Positions 41,416 through 50,306 of a stretch of 64,000 nt of DNA are shown here, one piece after another (position 1 is the first letter of the stretch; every line of letters starts with the position of its first letter). Position numbers and translations under genes: made by a program. The notes under the pieces are model-generated. The model was not told the DNA's origin. It was given only the letters and a program-made list of their open reading frames with translations, and searched no databases. The stretch comes from Streptomyces tanashiensis (GTDB lineage Bacteria; Actinomycetota; Actinomycetes; Streptomycetales; Streptomycetaceae), in NCBI RefSeq assembly GCF_014648895.1, contig NZ_BMRZ01000008.1, positions 124,001-188,000 of the forward strand, written 5' to 3'.

Positions 41416-41856
41416 TCAGGCGTCCTTCTCCATGCCCGGGCGCAGCCGGGCGAGCAGGGCGTAGAGGGTCGCGCTGTCCTCGGCGCCCAGGGTGTCGAGG
41501 GCGCCGTGGGTCGCCTGCATCTCCTCGCGGACCCGCCGGATGATCTCCCGGCCCTCGTCGGTCGCCACGACGTTCTTGACGCGCCGGTCGGAGGCGTCGG
41601 GCTCGCGGCGCACGAGACCGCGTCCCTCCAGGCGGTCGATGATCCCGGTGACGTTCGACGCGTCGCAGACCAGCAGGGTGGCGAGGGCGCGCATGGGCAG
41701 CGGGCCGTTCAGCTGGGCGAGGACCTTGGCCTGCGTGGACGTCAGCCCGTGGTGGGCGGCGGCCGCGGCGAAGTCGCGCCACTGGGCCGTGCCGATGGCG
41801 GCGAGGAGCTCCAGCAGCTGGAGCTTGGTGGGCGTCTCGGGGGTCGTCGCGCTCAT
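41416..41856 (-). CDS. MarR-family transcriptional repressor
   Basis: A 146-residue MarR protein with the usual winged helix: TSTQAKVLAQLN, PMRALATLLVCDASNVTGIIDRLEGRGLV and RREPDASDRRVKNVVATDEGREII, the wing arginine motif DxRxxxN being intact. It is divergent from a DHA2 exporter across 156 nt that contain three matching CTTGA/TCAAG operators, so it almost certainly represses the exporter and itself and is released by a small toxic ligand. ATG 41856 is preceded by a region of low GC, unlike its surroundings. One cysteine (LLVCDASN) near the recognition helix could sense redox state. Confidence 0.93.
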   Translation of the reverse strand: MSATTPETPTKLQLLELLAAIGTAQWRDFAAAAAHHGLTSTQAKVLAQLNGPLPMRALATLLVCDASNVTGIIDRLEGRGLVRREPDASDRRVKNVVATDEGREIIRRVREEMQATHGALDTLGAEDSATLYALLARLRPGMEKDA

Positions 41857-41898
41857 GCTGCGAGCCTACTCAGGATCCTTGACATTATCAATTGTTTA

Positions 41899-41975
41899 CT
41901 TAAGGACCTCAAGCATTTACTTGACCTCCTCAAGCATCGGGCCCTACCTTCGTCCTATTACTTGATGACATCAAA
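41899..41975. promoter_or_regulatory. Three phased MarR operators in the divergent control region
   Basis: CTTAAGGACCTCAAG (41899-41913, one arm mismatch), CTTGACCTCCTCAAG (41920-41934, perfect 5+5+5) and CTTGATGACATCAAA (41961-41975, containing perfect TTGATGACATCAA) are three copies of one dyad type. Their starts are 21 and 41 nt apart, about two and four helical turns, so all lie on the same face of the DNA. TTGACC (41921-41926) and TACCTT (41945-41950) could be the exporter promoter, covered by the middle site. Confidence 0.75.
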
Positions 41976-42012
41976 CATCGACGATCTGAAGCACCGAGAA
42001 GGTCCCCCACAC

Positions 42013-43500
42013 ATGAGTCACGAGACCACCCAGCCCGCCGCCGATCCCCGGCGCGAGACCCTCGTCGTCTTCGCGCTGAGCCTCGCCGCCATGGTCGTGT
42101 CGATGATGCAGACCCTGCCGGTCCCGATCCTCGGCCTCATCCGCGCGGACCTCGGCACCTCGGCCGCGAACGTCAGCTGGGTGACCACCGCCACCCTGCT
42201 CTCCGCCGCCGTCTTCACCCCGCTGCTCGGCCGCTTCGGCGACCAGCACGGCAAGAAGCCCACCCTGGTCGCCGTCCTCGGCGTCATGGTCGCCGGCTCC
42301 GTCGTCGCGGCCCTGGCGACCTCCCTCCCCCTGCTGATCCTGGGCCGCGTCCTCCAGGGCGCCGCCACCGCGATCTTCCCGCTCGCCCTGTCCGTCCTGC
42401 GCGAGGAGGTCCGCCCGCAGAAGCTGCCCGGCGCGATGTCCCTCGTCAGCGGCACCCTCGCCTTCGGCAGCGGCCTCGCGCTCGTCGCCACCGGCCTGCT
42501 CACCTCCGGCTCCGACGCCGACTACCGCAGCGCCTTCTGGATGGCCACGGGCTTCGCCGCGATCGCCCTGCTCGCCGTCGTGTTCCTGGTCCCCGCGACC
42601 CGCCACAAGACCGGCGGCCGCACCGACTTCCTCGGCGCGCTCACCCTCGGCGCCACCCTGCTGCTGCTCCTGCTGCCCATCTCGCAGGGCCACGAGTGGG
42701 GCTGGACCTCCGGCCGCACCCTCGGCAGCTTCGCGGCCGCGGCCGTCATGACCGTCGTCTGGGTCCTCACCGAGCTCAAGGTCCGCGAGCCCCTCGTCGA
42801 CATGCGGATGTTCGTGCACCGGCCGGTGCTCATGGCGAACCTGGCCGGCGTCCTCGTCGGCTTCGGCATGTTCGCGAACTTCCTCGGCGTCTCGTACCTC
42901 GTCCAGATGCCCGAGGCTCTCACCGGCTACGGTTTCGGCGCCTCCATCCTGCGCGCCTCCGTGGAGTTCCTGCTGCCCGGCGCGATCGTCTCCCTGCTCG
43001 CCTCGCCGATCGGCGGCCGGATCGTCCGCCACCGCGGCCCGCGCACGGCCCTGACCCTCGCCGCCGCCCTCGGCGCCGTGGGCTTCGGCTGGCTCGCCCT
43101 CGACCACGGCCACACCGCCTCGGTGATCGGCGCCGGCGTGATCGTCGGCGCGGCCGTGAGCTTCGGATACGCGGCCATGCCCGCCGTCATCATGGCGAGC
43201 GTCCCGCACCACCAGAGCGGCATCGCCAACGGCATCAACTCCATCTCCCGCTCCACCGGCAGCGCGATCGGCAGCGCCGTGGTCACCACGATCCTCGCCT
43301 CGCAGACGATCGAGCACCTGCCCGCCGGCGTCCCGGCGCTGCCCGCCGAGTCCGGCTTCACCCTCACCTTCTGGATCGGCGCCGCCGCCTTCGCCCTGGT
43401 CGCGGTCATCGCCCGCCTCGGCCTGCGGACCGGCCAGGCGCCCCGCACCGAGCGGGTGAGCGCGCCGGTCGCCGAGAAGGAGACCGCCCCGGCCGCATGA
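42013..43500 (+). CDS. DHA2-family MFS drug exporter (14 segments)
   Basis: A 495-residue major-facilitator exporter. Fourteen hydrophobic segments are visible. Motif A is GRFGDQHGKKPT, followed by LGRVLQGAATAIFPLALSVLREEV, and the antiporter motif C region is SGTLAFGSGLALV. The C-terminal half has VPHHQSGIANGINSISRSTGSAIGSAV, typical of this actinomycete group. It probably exports drugs or a toxic metabolite by proton antiport. Control by the divergent MarR repressor through three operators is expected. A leader of 60-odd nt separates the last operator from ATG 42013, whose ribosome site is weak (GAAGGT). Confidence 0.92.
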   Translation: MSHETTQPAADPRRETLVVFALSLAAMVVSMMQTLPVPILGLIRADLGTSAANVSWVTTATLLSAAVFTPLLGRFGDQHGKKPTLVAVLGVMVAGSVVAALATSLPLLILGRVLQGAATAIFPLALSVLREEVRPQKLPGAMSLVSGTLAFGSGLALVATGLLTSGSDADYRSAFWMATGFAAIALLAVVFLVPATRHKTGGRTDFLGALTLGATLLLLLLPISQGHEWGWTSGRTLGSFAAAAVMTVVWVLTELKVREPLVDMRMFVHRPVLMANLAGVLVGFGMFANFLGVSYLVQMPEALTGYGFGASILRASVEFLLPGAIVSLLASPIGGRIVRHRGPRTALTLAAALGAVGFGWLALDHGHTASVIGAGVIVGAAVSFGYAAMPAVIMASVPHHQSGIANGINSISRSTGSAIGSAVVTTILASQTIEHLPAGVPALPAESGFTLTFWIGAAAFALVAVIARLGLRTGQAPRTERVSAPVAEKETAPAA

Positions 43501-43503
43501 CAC

Positions 43504-43539
43504 GAGGGACGGGTCCGCCGGAAGGCGGGCCCGTCCCTC
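43504..43539. terminator. Bidirectional hairpin between MFS exporter and GPP methyltransferase genes
   Basis: GAGGGACGGGTCCGCC (43504-43519) pairs with GGCGGGCCCGTCCCTC (43524-43539) with one mismatch, loop GGAA. It sits in the 57-nt gap between the two convergent genes. Confidence 0.8.
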
Positions 43540-43557
43540 GACGGCGCGGGTGGTACG

Positions 43558-44442
43558 TCAGACGCGGTCGGCCGCGATCAGGACGTACTGGAAGGAGCCG
43601 TCCCTGTACGACTCGATGAACGCCTCCTCGATGCCGGTGACCAGCGAGGACGTGGCCCGCAGCTCCCAGTAGGGCAGGGTGTCCGGCGTCAGGTCGACGA
43701 CCGCCTGCGGGACGAGGCGGTTGTCGGCCATCGCGCGCAGGTACTCACGGCGGGAGTGGATGTTGCACTCGAAGTGCGCGTTGATCTGCGAGACCCACTT
43801 CGAGGGCTGGCCGTACTTCGGGTTCCAGCAGCCGGTGATGGTCACGTAGCGGCCACCGACCTTGAGGAACCGGGCGTGCTCGGCGAACAGGTCGTCCAGG
43901 TCGACGTACATGCTCGACTCGTTGTTCCACGAGCCGGCGATGCTGCCCTTCTCGAAGGGGGTGTCGAGCATGTTGCAGACCTGGGCGTGCACGTGGTCGT
44001 CGATGCCCAGCTCCTTGGCGCGCCGGTTGCCGAACTCGGCCTGCGTGGAGGAGAGGGTGACGCCCTCGACCTTGCAGCCGAAGCGCTGGTGGGCCATGAC
44101 GCTCGAACCGCCGCGGCCGCAGCCGGCGTCGACGAGGGTGTCCTCGCGGCCGATGGCGCCGAGGTGGTCCAGGAGGACCTCGGCCTGCGCCGACTCCAGC
44201 CGGTGCAGCTCGGTGATCAGCTTCTTCTCGTACTCGCTGTCCTCGACGTCCCCGAGGGCGGCGTGGTCGACGGCGCCGATGCCGTAGTGGTGGTGGTACA
44301 GCCCGTCGACGTCACCGAGGCGCAGGTTCACGGGCCTGGCCTCGGCGTTCCAGTAGCGGGCGATGTCTCCCTGGTACGGCGTCGCCGGGCTGGGGACGAA
44401 CACGGACGTGCCGTTGACGGTGGGGAGCTCGGTGTTGGTCAC
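43558..44442 (-). CDS. Geranyl diphosphate 2-C-methyltransferase
   Basis: A 294-residue SAM-dependent methyltransferase that adds a methyl to C2 of geranyl diphosphate, the first committed step to 2-methylisoborneol. It is close to full-length identical in pattern to my memory of S. coelicolor SCO7701: ATPYQGDIARYWNAEARPVN, GDVDGLYHHHYGIG, the SAM loop LVDAGCGRGGSS, SWNNESSMYVDLDDLF, TGCWNPKYGQPSKWVSQINA and SLVTGIEEAFIESYRDGSFQ. Start GTG 44442 is 14 nt after the stop of the cyclase gene, so the two are co-translated. It is the last gene of the encapsulin-cyclase-methyltransferase operon. Confidence 0.96.
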   Translation of the reverse strand: MTNTELPTVNGTSVFVPSPATPYQGDIARYWNAEARPVNLRLGDVDGLYHHHYGIGAVDHAALGDVEDSEYEKKLITELHRLESAQAEVLLDHLGAIGREDTLVDAGCGRGGSSVMAHQRFGCKVEGVTLSSTQAEFGNRRAKELGIDDHVHAQVCNMLDTPFEKGSIAGSWNNESSMYVDLDDLFAEHARFLKVGGRYVTITGCWNPKYGQPSKWVSQINAHFECNIHSRREYLRAMADNRLVPQAVVDLTPDTLPYWELRATSSLVTGIEEAFIESYRDGSFQYVLIAADRV

Positions 44443-44456
44443 TGATGAATCCGTTC

Positions 44457-46025
<1,569 letters not shown>

Positions 46026-46124
46026 CCGTGACTCCTTGGAGAGGTGGGTGGGCCGTCCCGGATTCCGGGCATGCCGGCCCGGCCCGGATGGTCCGGGTGG
46101 TGGTGGCCTGCGGTGGGGGAAGCC

Positions 46125-47537
46125 CTAGTCGCGACGGCGCGCGATCTGCACGTTCTCCAGGACGCCGAGCGCGTTCGGGACCAGGACGGCGGCGGAGTAG
46201 TACGTCGTGACGAGGTACGACATGATCGCCTGCTCGCTGATGCCCATGAACCGCACCGACAGGCCCGGCTCGTACTCCTCCGGGAGACCGGTCTGGCGCA
46301 GACCGATGACACCCTGGTTGTCCTCGCCGAGACGCATGGCGAGGATCGAGCTGGTGTTCTCCTTGCTGATGGGGATCTTGTTGCAGGGCAGGATCGGGAC
46401 CCCGCGCCAGGCCGGGACCCGGTGACCGTCGAGCTCGACGGTGTCGGGGTAGAGCCCGGCCCTGTTCCATTCGCGCCCGATGGCGGCGATCGTCCTGGGG
46501 TGGGCGAGGAAGAGCTTGGTGCTGCGGCGGCGGCAGAGCAGCTCGTCGAGGTCGTCCGGGGTGGGCGGGCCGGAGTGCGGCTGGATCCGCTGCTTGAAGT
46601 CGGCGTTGGGGAGCAGCCCGAACTCCGGGTTGTTGATCAGCTCGTACTCCTGGCGCTCGCGCAGCGCCTCGATGGTGAGCCTGAGCTGCTCCTCCGTCTG
46701 GTTCATCGGCCCGTTGTAGAGGTCGGCGACCCTGGTGTGGACCTTCAGGACGGTCTGTGCGACGGAGAGTTCGTACTCGCGCGGCTTGAGCTCGTAGTCG
46801 ACGAAGGCGCCGGGGATCGCGGCCTCGCCCTTGTGGCCGGCCGACATGGCGATCTCGGCCTCGCCGTGCTTGTTCTGCCGCTGGAGGGGCAGCGAGCTGA
46901 AGTCCTGGATGTGGGCCCGGAGGCTCGGCGCCGAGGCGAGGATGTTCGCGAAGTCGGCGCGGGAGAGGGTGAGCAGGGTGCCCGCGGTCTCGGCGGTCGC
47001 GGTGTAGTCCCAGCCGGCGTCGCCGTCCAGCAGGGCGTTCTCGCCGAAGCGGTCGCCGTCGGCGAGCACGGCGACGGCCACCTCGTCGCCGTACTTGCCG
47101 AGGGAGGTCTGGCTGACGCGGCCGTGGGCGATGAGGTGGATCTGCTCGGCGGGCGCGCCGCGCTGCACGAGCACCTCGCCGGCCCGGAAGTCGCGCTGGA
47201 CGCACCGGTCGGCGAGCGCGTTCAGCACGCCGTCGTCCTCGAAGCCGCGCAGCAGGGCCAGTTCGCCGAGTTCGCGGGGGATGACACGGACGCGGGAGCC
47301 GTCCTGGACGAACTCGATGCGTCCGTCGCCGACGGTGTAGCTCAGCCGGCGGTTGACCCGGTAGGCGCCGCCCTTGGTCTCCACCCAGGGGAGCATCCGC
47401 AGCAGCCAGCGGGAGCTGATCTCCTGCATCTGCGGGGCGGACTTGGTGGTGGTGGCGAGGTTGCGGGCGGCCGCGGTGCTCAGACTGGACTGCCGGGGCG
47501 GGTCCAGCTGTACGTCCGGGCGGTCGTCAACGGTCAT
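46125..47537 (-). CDS. Family 2B encapsulin shell protein with cyclic-nucleotide-binding domain
   Basis: A 470-residue protein of the EshA/SCO7699 type, now known as family 2B encapsulin. An HK97-like shell fold is interrupted by a CRP-type cyclic-nucleotide-binding domain at about residues 105-215 (FRAGEVLVQRGAPAEQIHLI, GDRFGENALLDGDAGWDYTATAETAG; the phosphate-binding cassette is altered). Shell-type segments follow: PREYELSVAQTVLKVHTRVADLYN, INNPEFGLLPNADFKQRIQP, WRGVPILPCNKIPISK and the C-terminal NALGVLENVQIAR. It should assemble as a capsid enclosing the cyclase encoded 99 nt downstream. ATG 47537 is preferred over 47558. The ligand, if any, is not readable. Confidence 0.93.
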   Translation of the reverse strand: MTVDDRPDVQLDPPRQSSLSTAAARNLATTTKSAPQMQEISSRWLLRMLPWVETKGGAYRVNRRLSYTVGDGRIEFVQDGSRVRVIPRELGELALLRGFEDDGVLNALADRCVQRDFRAGEVLVQRGAPAEQIHLIAHGRVSQTSLGKYGDEVAVAVLADGDRFGENALLDGDAGWDYTATAETAGTLLTLSRADFANILASAPSLRAHIQDFSSLPLQRQNKHGEAEIAMSAGHKGEAAIPGAFVDYELKPREYELSVAQTVLKVHTRVADLYNGPMNQTEEQLRLTIEALRERQEYELINNPEFGLLPNADFKQRIQPHSGPPTPDDLDELLCRRRSTKLFLAHPRTIAAIGREWNRAGLYPDTVELDGHRVPAWRGVPILPCNKIPISKENTSSILAMRLGEDNQGVIGLRQTGLPEEYEPGLSVRFMGISEQAIMSYLVTTYYSAAVLVPNALGVLENVQIARRRD

Positions 47538-47736
47538 CGAGCGAGCTCTCTTTCGCAAAGGCGGCTATCGGCGCACAGGCACGCCGAAAACCGATGAAAG
47601 AAGATGAAGGGGGCGAAGATCCGGGAATCCGTCCAGATCCCGGGGAACACTAACGGCCGTCGCGCCCGCCTCGCTCGAAGAGTCCGAGGGCATTACCTCC
47701 ATGCAGTGATCTTGCTCGAAACGATGTTTATCCAGG

Positions 47737-47777
47737 CGATCGGTGTGTTCCGGCCAACCGATCGGGTGCCGGCCAAC
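47737..47777. repeat. Imperfect tandem repeat upstream of the encapsulin operon
   Basis: CGATCGGTGTGTTCCGGCCAAC (47737-47758) is followed directly by CGATCGGGTGCCGGCCAAC (47759-47777). Both start CGATCGG and end CCGGCCAAC. They lie about 200 nt upstream of the encapsulin start in a 293-nt gap that is otherwise free of genes, and could bind an activator or repressor. Confidence 0.5.
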
Positions 47778-47830
47778 GACGCGCGACGGGGACGCTTCCG
47801 CCTCCGCGCGCGCGTCGCACCGACCGGCCG

Positions 47831-48178
47831 TCAGCGCCCCAGCTGTCCGTCCAGCCACTGGCGCACCTCGGGGGTCACCGGGTCGGTGATGTCGGCGAAC
47901 TCCTCGTGCTTCTTGAGGAACTTCGCGACGTAGGGGCAGACGGGGACGATGCGCATCCCGGAGGCGCGGACGTCGGTGAGGGCCGCTTCGACGAGTATCG
48001 CGGCCAGGCCCTGGCCCGCGTAGGCCTCGTCGACCTCGGTGTGGAAGAAGACGCGCCGGTCGTCCCGGTCTCGGTAGGCGGTCAGGCCCGCGCGCTCGCC
48101 GTCGACGAGGATCTCGTACCGGTGCCGGGAGTCCACCCGCCGGACGACGGGGGCGGGGGCGGTGGTCTGCTCGGTCAT
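47831..48178 (-). CDS. Small GNAT-family acetyltransferase-like protein
   Basis: A 115-residue protein of the small GNAT (GCN5-related, YidJ/NAT_SF group) type. Landmarks are RYEILVDGERAGLTAYRDR, the acetyl-CoA loop VDEAYAGQGLAAILVEAALTDVRASG and IVPVCPYVAKFLKKHEEF. Such proteins transfer an acetyl group or merely bind acetyl-CoA; substrate is unknown. ATG 48178 is preceded by GGAGTGCC-like sequence. It lies just upstream of the encapsulin promoter region but separated by 293 nt, so it is not in that operon. Confidence 0.88.
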   Translation of the reverse strand: MTEQTTAPAPVVRRVDSRHRYEILVDGERAGLTAYRDRDDRRVFFHTEVDEAYAGQGLAAILVEAALTDVRASGMRIVPVCPYVAKFLKKHEEFADITDPVTPEVRQWLDGQLGR

Positions 48179-48228
48179 GGGGAGTGCCTTTCGTGTGAGA
48201 GGAGGTCGTGCACGGAGTACGCCGGGCG

Positions 48229-49152
48229 TCAGCGGTGTGCGGGGTTCCTGCGGGGAGCGATCCGGGCGTTGGGCAGGACGGGGGCGGGGAGGCGGTCGCC
48301 GGGGTAGCCCTCGACCGAGCCGAAGCGGTCGGAGGCCTTCTCCCATTCCTCGCGGGCCTCGGCGATCTCCTCGTGGCTGCGGCCGATGAAGTTCCACCAC
48401 ATGACGATCTCCTCCTCGAACGGGGTTCCGCCGAGGAGGACCGCGCGGGCGGGGGCGTCCGACTCGTTCGTCAGGGTCAGCGTCTCGGCCCCGGTGCCGG
48501 CGTAGCCCAGCTCGGCGGGGCGCAGGAGCGTGCCGGCCAGGCGGAGCTCCCCCGTGTCGACGAGCAGGCCGTGTTCGAAGGCGGGGTCCGTCCGGAGGGT
48601 GACGGTCGCGCCCGGGTCGACGAGGAGCTCGGCGCCGAGGAGCGGCGTGAAGGTCCGGACCGGGGAGGTGGAGCCGGCGAGGGAGCCGAGGAACACCCTG
48701 ACGTCCGCGCCGTCGACGCGGACGGTACCGGGGGCGTAGTGCTGGAAGTCCCGGGCCGTGTCACGGTGTTCCCCGGGAAGGGCCACCCACAGCTGCACGC
48801 CGTGCAGGACGGTCGTGCGGGCGGTGGAGACCTCGGTGTGGCTGATGCCGTGGCCGCCCGTCATGAGGTTGAGCTCGCCGGGGCGTACGTACGCGTGGCT
48901 GCCCAGGCTGTCGCGGTGCTCGATCTCGCCGCTGAACAGCCAGCTCACGGTCTGCAGTCCGATGTGCGGGTGCGGCGCGACGTCCATGCCGCCGGACTCG
49001 GCGACGTCGTCGGGGCCGTAGTGGTCGGCGAAGCACCAGGCCCCGATCAGCGTCCGGGCCCGCTGCGGGAGCGTGCGCCGTACGGTCATCGCCCTCGGCC
49101 CGCCCAGCGGGACGTCCCGCGCGGTCAGTACCTCGATCTCCGTGACGCTCAT
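48229..49152 (-). CDS. Pirin family protein
   Basis: A 307-residue bicupin of the pirin family. The metal-binding N-terminal cupin has VAPHPHIGLQTVSWLFSGEIEHRDSLGS, GGHGISHTE and the C-terminal cupin includes EEEIVMWWNFIGRSHEEI. Pirins act as quercetin-type dioxygenases or redox-sensing regulators in other organisms. GGAGGGG is 7 nt before ATG 49152. It is divergent from an AhpD-like gene across a 117-nt gap with a TGAAAAT/ATTTTCA dyad, suggesting a shared redox or stress regulator. Confidence 0.93.
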   Translation of the reverse strand: MSVTEIEVLTARDVPLGGPRAMTVRRTLPQRARTLIGAWCFADHYGPDDVAESGGMDVAPHPHIGLQTVSWLFSGEIEHRDSLGSHAYVRPGELNLMTGGHGISHTEVSTARTTVLHGVQLWVALPGEHRDTARDFQHYAPGTVRVDGADVRVFLGSLAGSTSPVRTFTPLLGAELLVDPGATVTLRTDPAFEHGLLVDTGELRLAGTLLRPAELGYAGTGAETLTLTNESDAPARAVLLGGTPFEEEIVMWWNFIGRSHEEIAEAREEWEKASDRFGSVEGYPGDRLPAPVLPNARIAPRRNPAHR

Positions 49153-49166
49153 CGCCGACCCCTCCA

Positions 49167-49186
49167 TGAAAATAGTTCCATTTTCA
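49167..49186. promoter_or_regulatory. TGAAAAT-N6-ATTTTCA dyad between pirin and AhpD-like genes
   Basis: Perfect 7-bp arms (49167-49173 and 49180-49186) surround AGTTCC in an otherwise GC-rich gap. The arm plus flank (CTATTTTCA on the reverse) reappears at 50244-50252, hinting at one regulator for both places. Confidence 0.55.
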
Positions 49187-49269
49187 ACAATCATGGACGA
49201 TGATAGCCCCTGCGACGGTGACACGCACGGTCGGCGGACGAGGTCACGGGCCTCGGGAAGGAGCGCACG

Positions 49270-49761
49270 GTGAGCGACACGGCAGGAGCCCCGGCGAACG
49301 GACGGGTCTACGTCGACAAGCAGAGCCCCAAGGCCTATCACGCGCTGGTCCAGACGGCCGACGCGGTGCGCGCGACGGCCGCCGAGGCGGGGCTCGACCG
49401 CCTCCTGGTGGAGCTCGTCAACCTCCGTGTGTCCCAGATCAACGGCTGCGCGTACTGCCTCGACGTGCACACCAGGGCCGCTCTGCGCGCCGGGGAGACG
49501 ACCCGCCGCCTGGGCGTGCTCGCCGCCTGGCGCGACACCGGGCTCTTCACGGCGCGGGAGCGCGCCGCCCTGGCCCTCGCGGAGGCCACCACCGCCCCCG
49601 CCGACGCCCTCGCGCAGGAGCGTGCCTACGAGGCCGCGCGCGGCTCCCTGACCGACGACGAGATCTCGGCGGTCGTCTGGGTGGCGATCACGATCAACGC
49701 CTTCAACCGGGTCTCGATCCTGAGCAAGCACCCCGTACGGGAAGCGGCCCCCGTCCTCTGA
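49270..49761 (+). CDS. Carboxymuconolactone decarboxylase family (AhpD-like) protein
   Basis: A 163-residue alkylhydroperoxidase-D/CMD fold protein. The redox motif is NGCAYCLDVHTRAA, the CxxC plus histidine of AhpD-type peroxide reductants (about residues 57-66). The helical core matches single-domain members (LVELVNLRVSQ, AALALAEATT, DDEISAVVWVAITINAFNR). It probably reduces organic peroxides or acts in stress detoxification together with the divergent pirin. GTG 49270 has AAGGAG 8 nt upstream. A strong hairpin follows the stop. Confidence 0.92.
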   Translation: MSDTAGAPANGRVYVDKQSPKAYHALVQTADAVRATAAEAGLDRLLVELVNLRVSQINGCAYCLDVHTRAALRAGETTRRLGVLAAWRDTGLFTARERAALALAEATTAPADALAQERAYEAARGSLTDDEISAVVWVAITINAFNRVSILSKHPVREAAPVL

Positions 49762-49778
49762 GCCGGCGCCGGACACGG

Positions 49779-49813
49779 CGAAGGTCCGGTGCCGCCGGGG
49801 CACCGGACCTTCG
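49779..49813. terminator. Bidirectional hairpin after AhpD-like gene
   Basis: CGAAGGTCCGGTGCC (49779-49793) pairs exactly with GGCACCGGACCTTCG (49799-49813), loop GCCGG. It separates two convergent genes. Confidence 0.85.
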
Positions 49814-49833
49814 CGTCGGGGTTGTCGGGTCGG

Positions 49834-50139
49834 TCAGGTGGAGATCTCCGGGAGCACCCCGGTGGCCGGCGCCGCCAGGTCGGTCAGCTGGCGCAGCTGC
49901 CCCAGCTCGTTCACCCGGCTCAGACCGTTCAGCTGGCCGGCGATGCCGGGGAACTGCCCGCGGGACTCCTCGGGGATGCCGGTCATGGTGAGGGCGTCGA
50001 GCTCGCTGACGGGGTTCACCTTGGGGCCGAGCGGTCCGGTGGCGTCGGCGGCGTCCGCGGCGGAGGCCGCGGACGCGCCGAGGCACGAGAAGGCGGCGGC
50101 GACGGCGAGGATCGAGGAGATGCGTCGTGTTGAGGTCAC
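49834..50139 (-). CDS. Small secreted protein, function unknown
   Basis: A 101-residue protein with a signal peptide (TSTRRISSILAVAAAFSCLG, cleavage about ASA-ADA at residue 27) and a mature part of about 74 residues with no cysteine, few charged residues and a leucine-rich tail (QLNGLSRVNELGQLRQLTDL). Small secreted proteins of this kind are common in streptomycetes and some coat aerial hyphae; nothing here proves that. The start is taken as GTG 50139, just inside a longer frame from 50172 whose first residues are unlike a leader. An AT-rich dyad lies about 110 nt upstream. Confidence 0.6.
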   Translation of the reverse strand: MTSTRRISSILAVAAAFSCLGASAASAADAADATGPLGPKVNPVSELDALTMTGIPEESRGQFPGIAGQLNGLSRVNELGQLRQLTDLAAPATGVLPEIST

Positions 50140-50246
50140 ACCCTCACAACGGGCCCGCCTGCCGTGGGACACGGGCCGCCCCCGCTCTCACCGTCCGAAC
50201 GGGGGTCCCGCGACCGGGCTGAGGGGCGAGGAGAGCGAAGAGACTA

Positions 50247-50266
50247 TTTTCAAGGGGTTTTGAGAA
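50247..50266. promoter_or_regulatory. AT-rich TTTTCAA-N6-TTGAGAA dyad
   Basis: Seven-base arms (50247-50253 and 50260-50266) pair with one G-U-type position around GGGGTT. It lies in the gap between the small secreted gene and the TerD-like gene, so it may be an operator or a terminator for the latter. Confidence 0.4.
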
Positions 50267-50306
50267 GGAAGCCTCTCCATGGCCTCGCCCGGGACGACCG
50301 TAGCAT

